Source: Bacillus sp. RO3 (lineage in GTDB: Bacteria; Bacillota; Bacilli; Bacillales; Bacillaceae_B). Taken from it: a stretch of DNA of 64,000 nt. The notes under the pieces were generated by a model. The model was not told the DNA's origin and did no database searches. It was given only the letters and a program-made list of their open reading frames with translations. Each line of letters begins with the position of its first letter. Positions within the stretch are counted from its first letter, which is position 1. The DNA is taken from positions 1-64,000 of the forward strand of contig NZ_JAAXCV010000020.1 in assembly GCF_012911895.1 (NCBI RefSeq), read 5' to 3'. Below, piece after piece: positions 59,379 to 64,000 of this stretch. A program made the position numbers and the translations under genes.

Positions 59379-59588
59379 TCAGTAAATATACTCCATTATT
59401 TTTTGGTACCCAAAAGGCAAAGCGGATGCCACTACTAATCCTGTCACAATCGAAACAGTAGAGTACACAACGAGTTTGCGAAGGGAAATTTCTTTTCTTC
59501 TAAAGGCGATGATGAGTACCCTTACCATGGAGAAGACGGTGATCAGTATGATGATCGCTGAAAACACGCTTGCCAACCATACTTCCAT
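59379..59588 (-). CDS. 69-residue membrane protein
   Basis: A protein with two membrane helices separated by a basic loop (FRRKEISLRK). SD AAAGGAG is clear. It converges on the 57-residue gene at the shared terminator. Family not recognised. Confidence 0.65.
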   Translation of the reverse strand: MEVWLASVFSAIIILITVFSMVRVLIIAFRRKEISLRKLVVYSTVSIVTGLVVASALPFGYQKIMEYIY

Positions 59589-59659
59589 AGGATTTCTCCT
59601 TTCAAAAAATCTTCTACTTCTAGTATAACAAACGGTGGCTGTGATGAATGGATGCTGAT

Positions 59660-60889
59660 TTACAGGATATTGATGAATGGCTGCTGAAAAAACGAAGGCG
59701 CCGAATCCACTTGTTTAATCCAAACCTCTGATTCCCCGTTTAAACCATCCCTTATCCATACATCACCTGAGTGGACGTTTCCTTTGTGACGAAACCAGGT
59801 AAGAGCCGGGCCTATCACTTCAGGGGCCTCATCGAGTACATTTTCTTTCGGAAAGGTAATCCGGGTCTGTTCTGCCGTTTTGATGTTGATGGTATACAGG
59901 GCTGTAAACATAGTGGGTACAGGTCCTTCATTCCACTCCTTATTCTCCTTTGCACGAGCTACAATCACAGTATCCGGGGCGTACCACTCTAAATCAAGGT
60001 CTACATACCCAGCGGGTGTGTATTCTTTCTGCTGCCTGGAAATCGGTATGTCTGCAATCGTTGTTTTCTTGTTTTCGACGAAGAACCTCCCTTCGCCTGA
60101 AATGTAGGCCAGCTGGTTGGCTCTTGGTGCCCACTTTATCCAATCCTTGTACCAGAGCATCTTCCCCACCACCTGAAAATCGTTGCCTTCTGAGGATAAC
60201 ACGCACAGTGTATTGCTATCATTGGACCAGGAAGCGGTAGGGATCGCCAGAAAGCTCACCCATTTGCCATCAGGGCTCCACTTAAAATAGTCTGCATCAA
60301 TGGCAAATAAATCCGGGTCCTTTGTTTGAATGGTGTAGAGAGGCTTTACTTTATCAGGGTTCAGATTGGCATCAACCGGAACTCTGAAAAGGGGGATCGG
60401 CCCCCACCCCGTAGGACGAATACTGGCTTGAGAGGAAACGATGAATTCCTTCCCGTTTGGGTACCATTCAAACGCACTGACACCTACTGTCACATTTTCG
60501 AATCCCTCAGGCCGTCCGTTCACTGTTTTGGTGATGTTTAATAAGCCCCGGTCCCTATAGGCCAATTGGTTCTTTACCGGTGACCATTTGAAATCAGCCG
60601 TCTCCACCCTTCCATACGGCTGATAGCTTTCTTTTTTCACCGTATCATAAATGAATAAATCGGATTTTTCTCCGTCCTTGCCTCTATCTATATACCCAAT
60701 AAACCGGCCGTCATAGGACCATTTCGGGGAATAGACGTGACGATCCGTTGTGATTTGAGTCTCCTCGTCCCCCATCTTGATCCAAAGCTGGTGATCACGG
60801 ATAAAGGCGGCCTGAAGGGAGGATGCACTCACCACTTCGGCATATTGAAAACATATGAAGATGATTATAACTAGAACTCTAACAAACAA
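59660..60889 (-). CDS. Exported TolB-like beta-propeller protein
   Basis: A 409-residue exported protein: a signal peptide (1-23) followed by WD40/TolB-type repeats (SPKWSYDGRFIGYID, DFKWSPVKNQLAY, FKWSPDGKWVSFLA and others). It resembles PD40 propeller proteins that bind partners outside the membrane. I start it at the TTG at 60889, seven bases after AGGAGG; an ATG two codons earlier is too near the SD. Role unknown. Confidence 0.75.
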   Translation of the reverse strand: MFVRVLVIIIFICFQYAEVVSASSLQAAFIRDHQLWIKMGDEETQITTDRHVYSPKWSYDGRFIGYIDRGKDGEKSDLFIYDTVKKESYQPYGRVETADFKWSPVKNQLAYRDRGLLNITKTVNGRPEGFENVTVGVSAFEWYPNGKEFIVSSQASIRPTGWGPIPLFRVPVDANLNPDKVKPLYTIQTKDPDLFAIDADYFKWSPDGKWVSFLAIPTASWSNDSNTLCVLSSEGNDFQVVGKMLWYKDWIKWAPRANQLAYISGEGRFFVENKKTTIADIPISRQQKEYTPAGYVDLDLEWYAPDTVIVARAKENKEWNEGPVPTMFTALYTINIKTAEQTRITFPKENVLDEAPEVIGPALTWFRHKGNVHSGDVWIRDGLNGESEVWIKQVDSAPSFFQQPFINIL

Positions 60890-61020
60890 GGTCATCCCTC
60901 CTACGTATAGGATGACCAGGGAATATGGTTTGATTCCATCATTGATCCGGACTAGCATTTCCTTTCATACAAAAAGCTTTTGGGTAAACATTCTTGCTCG
61001 CTTCATGTAAAAAGCAGGAG

Positions 61021-61090
61021 TTGGTTTTCGCTACAGGATGCTCGCTTTCCGCCCGGCTCGCGGTGAGCCTCCTTCCGCTTCAATCAACTT
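61021..61090. repeat. Truncated copy of a Bacillaceae dispersed repeat
   Basis: The stretch from GGTTTTCGCTACAGGATGCT through CTTTCCGC and GTGAGCCTCCT to CGCTTCAATCAACTT matches the two ends of a repeat I know from many Bacillaceae genomes. The middle part, normally about 60-80 bases with CTCGGC...GAGTCTC, is deleted. It lies between two minus-strand genes. Confidence 0.65.
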
Positions 61091-61135
61091 TCTGAGCATG
61101 TAATGAATAGGTTAATATCAAGCAGTCTATACAAT

Positions 61136-61163
61136 TAAAAAGAGCTTACCCTTTAGGATAAGC
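61136..61163 (-). terminator. Terminator of the P-loop kinase gene
   Basis: GCTTATCC pairs with GGGTAAGC (one U-G pair) around a 4-base loop; Ts follow on the minus strand. Confidence 0.65.
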
Positions 61164-61172
61164 ACCGTTTCA

Positions 61173-61670
61173 TTATTTCCCCAGCTGAGTCAAAATCACT
61201 TCCAACACTTCGTCTTGTGACAGATCCTTTGTCAATTTCACTTCTCCCTCGACACCAAGATCATCGTTCGGCCTCCACCACTTGCGCAAAGAGTCTTCGC
61301 CGAAGTCCATTTTCTTGGGACTGGAATGGTGACGGTTTACGGTTTCCTCAAAGGGGATGTCAAAATAATAGGTACAGGCTTTTTGATTAAAAGTCTCCAT
61401 TAAATGCTGCAGCATTTTACCATACCGGTGTTTAGTCAAGATTCCTTCCACAATGACAAATTCGCATTTCCCTTTACCGTATGCTGCAATTTGATAAATC
61501 AAATCAATGGATAGGTTTCCATCTCGATCGTGGACCTTCAGCATGTCACGGCGCACGTTATCCTGAGACACCAAGAGTGTTCCGTGCCCCAAATGAGCTT
61601 GAAGGTTTTTCGCCGTTGTTGTTTTTCCACTTCCTGAGTTTCCCCGGATGATGATTAAGGTTGATTCCAT
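61173..61670 (-). CDS. P-loop kinase, zeta-toxin-like
   Basis: A 165-residue P-loop protein. The Walker A motif GNSGSGKTT is at residues 10-18. The rest (SQDNVRRDML, VEGILTKHRYGKML, YYFDIPFEETVNRHHSS) resembles AAA_33/zeta-toxin-like kinases that phosphorylate small molecules. No antitoxin gene is beside it. The start at 61670 follows GGGAGA. Stand-alone. Confidence 0.75.
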   Translation of the reverse strand: MESTLIIIRGNSGSGKTTTAKNLQAHLGHGTLLVSQDNVRRDMLKVHDRDGNLSIDLIYQIAAYGKGKCEFVIVEGILTKHRYGKMLQHLMETFNQKACTYYFDIPFEETVNRHHSSPKKMDFGEDSLRKWWRPNDDLGVEGEVKLTKDLSQDEVLEVILTQLGK

Positions 61671-61721
61671 ATTTTCTCCCAACTTATATTATTTTTTATC
61701 AGTTTATTTTACGATTGTTTA

Positions 61722-62849
61722 CTAAGACCGCACTGGAGAAATCAGATGCAGATAAGATGAATGACCGACAGGTTCGATTAAGACAGGCTTCATGGAGCCA
61801 CCAAAATGTAATCTTACTTCCTCTTCTTTTATCGCTTTTAATGCATCCATTAAGAAGTTTCCATCCAGTGAGATGCTTAATTCTCTATCTCCATCAATGC
61901 TTTTTATAGGTTGTGTTTCTTCAATTCTACCTCTTTCTGAGGAGTTGGAAGAAATCTTTAATGTTGCTTCATCTGTAATTTCTACAAACACATTGTTGTT
62001 CTTCCATTCACGGGCAAAAAGACAGGCCCGGTCGATCCCTTTTAATAACCGTTTGGTGTCGATAATGATGCTTGTCTTAGCACCTTTGGGTATCAATCCT
62101 GTCACGTTTGGGTAATTCCCCTCCAGTAATCGTGAATAAAGAGATGCTGTACGCGATGTAAAAAGCATGAACCTGTCGGTTACATAGATATGTATGAATC
62201 CCGTTTCATCATGAAATAATTTAATAAACTCATTCAGGCTCGTGCTTGGGACGATGCATTCACCGGTGAAAGTGGAGTCAATCGGTCGTTCTCTCAATGC
62301 TAACCGGTGGGAATTGGTTGCAGCAAAGGTGAGAGAGTTTTCTTTGAATGACATATGGACCCCGGTCAAGAGTGGTCTCCCTTCACTTCTGGATACTGCA
62401 AAGACAGTCTGTTTGATCATTTCCATTAATTCAACACCAGCGATTTTCGTATGATTGGTTCCATCAATCTCTGGCAAACTAGGATATTCTTCTCCTTGAA
62501 ACCCGTTTAGACGAGTAACAATCTCTTCCGATTGCAGGGTAATGATTTGATTTCCGGTGACTTTGACATGTATATCACCCGGTAATTTTTTAACAATTTC
62601 ACATAAATAGGTTGCCGTTAACACCATGCTGCCCGTTTGATTGACCTTCAGAACCTGCACTCCATCTATTGTCAAAGGAATCCTTTTTTCGATGATGATA
62701 TCCGAGTTGCTACCAATCAGAACTAAAGAATCCTCGTTAGCCGTGATCTTTATCCCTGATAAAATCGGGAAAGGCGTCTTTAAAGATACTGCTTTGTTCA
62801 CGTCTGATAATGCTGTATGAAAACATTCGCTCCTAATAATAAAATCCAT
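61722..62849 (-). CDS. DnaN-like beta-clamp paralogue
   Basis: A 375-residue sliding clamp of DNA polymerase III with three equal domains (about 1-125, 126-250, 251-375) and the normal length. The start FHTALSDVNKAVSLKTPFPIL and the segment ATNSHRLALRERP match DnaN. It has no dnaA or recF neighbour, so it is probably a second clamp gene and not the housekeeping one. The usual C-terminal PMR motif is changed to SPVRS, which may alter partner binding. SD GGAGTGG. Confidence 0.8.
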   Translation of the reverse strand: MDFIIRSECFHTALSDVNKAVSLKTPFPILSGIKITANEDSLVLIGSNSDIIIEKRIPLTIDGVQVLKVNQTGSMVLTATYLCEIVKKLPGDIHVKVTGNQIITLQSEEIVTRLNGFQGEEYPSLPEIDGTNHTKIAGVELMEMIKQTVFAVSRSEGRPLLTGVHMSFKENSLTFAATNSHRLALRERPIDSTFTGECIVPSTSLNEFIKLFHDETGFIHIYVTDRFMLFTSRTASLYSRLLEGNYPNVTGLIPKGAKTSIIIDTKRLLKGIDRACLFAREWKNNNVFVEITDEATLKISSNSSERGRIEETQPIKSIDGDRELSISLDGNFLMDALKAIKEEEVRLHFGGSMKPVLIEPVGHSSYLHLISPVRS

Positions 62850-63058
62850 TAAGCGTCCACTCCATTTTAGTTGCTCGTATAAGCATTCGACAAGGATCCC
62901 TATGTTTCCTGTTCTTTTACAATTAAACGACCAGATGGTGAACTATTTCCTTCCCTGCAATCATGAGTTCTGTCTCGTAACGAAGGGTGATGAGTTCAAT
63001 GCTGTCCTATCCACATAAGGTACGCATAGAAAGCTATAAAAAAGTTCATCGCACCCTC

Positions 63059-63089
63059 TTGCCCTAAACCTTGGTTTAGGGTCTATACT
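63059..63089 (+). promoter_or_regulatory. MerR-type promoter with 19-bp spacer and dyad
   Basis: TTGCCC and TATACT are 19 bases apart, the spacing that MerR proteins correct by bending DNA. The dyad CCCTAAACC-TT-GGTTTAGGG fills the spacer. The gene order SDR then merR means the regulator probably controls its own operon. Confidence 0.85.
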
Positions 63090-63131
63090 TTTGCATGTAC
63101 AACAAAACAATCATGATTGGAGGAAGAACAG

Positions 63132-63845
63132 ATGACGAAAATCGCATTTGTAACTGGGGCAAATAAAGGAATTGGCTATGAGGTCGTGCGCCAGCTTGCA
63201 GAGGAGGGCTATGACGTGTTTCTCGGGGCCAGGAATCAGGCGCTGGGTGAAAAAGCGGTGGACGAGCTGGGGCTTTCAAACGTTCGCTTCATCCACATCG
63301 ACCTGACAGATCAAGCATCCATCCACCGTGCAGCCGAAAAAGTCAAGGGGGTAACGGGGCGTGTCGATGTACTCGTGAACAATGCAGGTGTAGCACTCGA
63401 TTTCGGTCAGACGCCCAGCCAGGTGGATATTGAGGTGCTCAGAAGCATCTATGAAGTGAACGTCTTCGGAACGTTCCAGGTGATTCAGGCGTTCTTACCA
63501 CTCTTGCAGACAGCTGAGGGAAGAAGCAAAATCATCAACGTCACGACGGATATGTCTTCTCAGACATTGCTCGCTTCCGGTGCCATCCCTCCCCTCAATA
63601 TTCTCGGGTACAACACGTCTAAGTCCGCTCTTAACGCGATGACGCTCTCCTTCGGCCTTGAATTTGGATCGGAAGGGCCGGAAATCTTCGGTGTAACACC
63701 TGGCTTTACCTCGACAGACCTGAATGGAAACGCACCGGGAGGAAAAACAACCGTGGAAGGAGCCAAAATCATTGTCAGCTATGCGACTAGTGGGACAACC
63801 TATCATGGTAAACTAGTAAATGAGAAAGGGATCATACCCTGGTAA
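63132..63845 (+). CDS. SDR-family oxidoreductase
   Basis: A 237-residue short-chain dehydrogenase. The nucleotide loop TGANKGIG is at 8-15, NNAG at 83-86, and the catalytic Tyr160-x-x-x-Lys164 in YNTSKSAL. It uses NAD(P)(H), probably NADP, to reduce a carbonyl compound. The ATG at 63132 follows GGAGGAA. It is the first gene after the MerR-type promoter, and a merR gene follows after 17 bases. Confidence 0.85.
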   Translation: MTKIAFVTGANKGIGYEVVRQLAEEGYDVFLGARNQALGEKAVDELGLSNVRFIHIDLTDQASIHRAAEKVKGVTGRVDVLVNNAGVALDFGQTPSQVDIEVLRSIYEVNVFGTFQVIQAFLPLLQTAEGRSKIINVTTDMSSQTLLASGAIPPLNILGYNTSKSALNAMTLSFGLEFGSEGPEIFGVTPGFTSTDLNGNAPGGKTTVEGAKIIVSYATSGTTYHGKLVNEKGIIPW

Positions 63846-63862
63846 AGAGGTGATATAAGACG

Positions 63863-64000
63863 ATGGCCTATACGATTGGACAAGTTGCAAAACGTAACAA
63901 CATGACCATCTCCCAGCTCCATTACTACGATCGGCAGGGACTGCTTCCGTTCGTCAAGCGGACGGAGAACGGTGATCGGCTGTTCGACGAAAACTCACTC
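63863..64000 (+). CDS. MerR-family regulator, N-terminal part (cut by window edge)
   Basis: The first 46 codons read MAYTIGQVAKRNNMTISQLHYY...GLLPF, the winged helix-turn-helix of a MerR protein. The SD GAGGTGAT precedes it. The effector domain lies outside the window. It is probably the activator of the SDR-merR operon. Confidence 0.85.
   Translation, partial: MAYTIGQVAKRNNMTISQLHYYDRQGLLPFVKRTENGDRLFDENSL

Overview
The window looks like a chromosomal segment of a Bacillaceae member, most likely a Bacillus-type genus such as Rossellomorea. I infer this from AGGAGG-type ribosome binding sites before nearly every gene, two sporulation-kinase-like sensor kinases, an ECF sigma/anti-sigma pair, a mother-cell-lysis type amidase, and a truncated copy of a repeat I know from Bacillaceae genomes. 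I see no rRNA, tRNA, CRISPR array, intact prophage or intact insertion sequence. The only mobile DNA is the decayed 3' end of an IS1595-type transposase. Most genes form short operons separated by clear intrinsic terminators.

Layout. 0-5.6 kb: a minus-strand run (P1 peptidase, Nif3-like protein, serine hydrolase, HTH-TPR regulator) divergent from an MBL-fold hydrolase. 6-9 kb: an MFS exporter divergent from an SgrR-type regulator; a paralogous copy of this module lies at 51-54 kb. 10-20 kb: a KinB-like kinase, a Dph6-like PP-loop enzyme, small-molecule modifying enzymes (GNAT, APH-like, Nudix, nucleotidyltransferase), then a three-part cell-wall hydrolase. 20-30 kb: a ClC channel, an MFS transporter, a free-standing 36-residue peptide gene, a HAD phosphatase, DoxX, NhaC and a maltose acetyltransferase. 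30-38 kb: a broken HIT-family gene, a small secreted protein, the ECF sigma/anti-sigma pair, PepF, a permuted-papain protein and a diguanylate cyclase. 38-40.7 kb: a probable CO2/bicarbonate operon (MpsC/DUF2294 protein, carbonic-anhydrase-like protein, SbtA) behind a sigma-A promoter and an attenuator-like leader. 40.8-51 kb: a dense run of GNAT acetyltransferases and other small enzymes, a second KinB-like kinase, and a GNAT gene with a leader peptide. 54-64 kb: IS remnant plus DUF3916, ArsR/quinone reductase, a LysM amidase, small membrane proteins, a second DnaN-like clamp, and an SDR-MerR operon with a textbook MerR promoter.

Most unusual features. (1) A dispersed intergenic repeat, seen four times, is built from 20-bp units (10-bp core like TAATTGATCC plus 10 variable bases) and ends in a conserved GTGTCGAA box. 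(2) The bicarbonate operon pairs MpsC- and YbcF-like proteins with SbtA instead of MpsAB and has a ~190-nt leader ending in a terminator-like hairpin. (3) Several tiny genes have their own signals: a 36-residue peptide with promoter, SD and terminator; an 18-residue leader peptide overlapping a hairpin that competes for the SD of a GNAT gene; and small membrane proteins of 39, 57 and 58 residues. (4) A HIT-family pseudogene has its middle segment inverted in place.

All functions are read from sequence and family knowledge; no database search was run.
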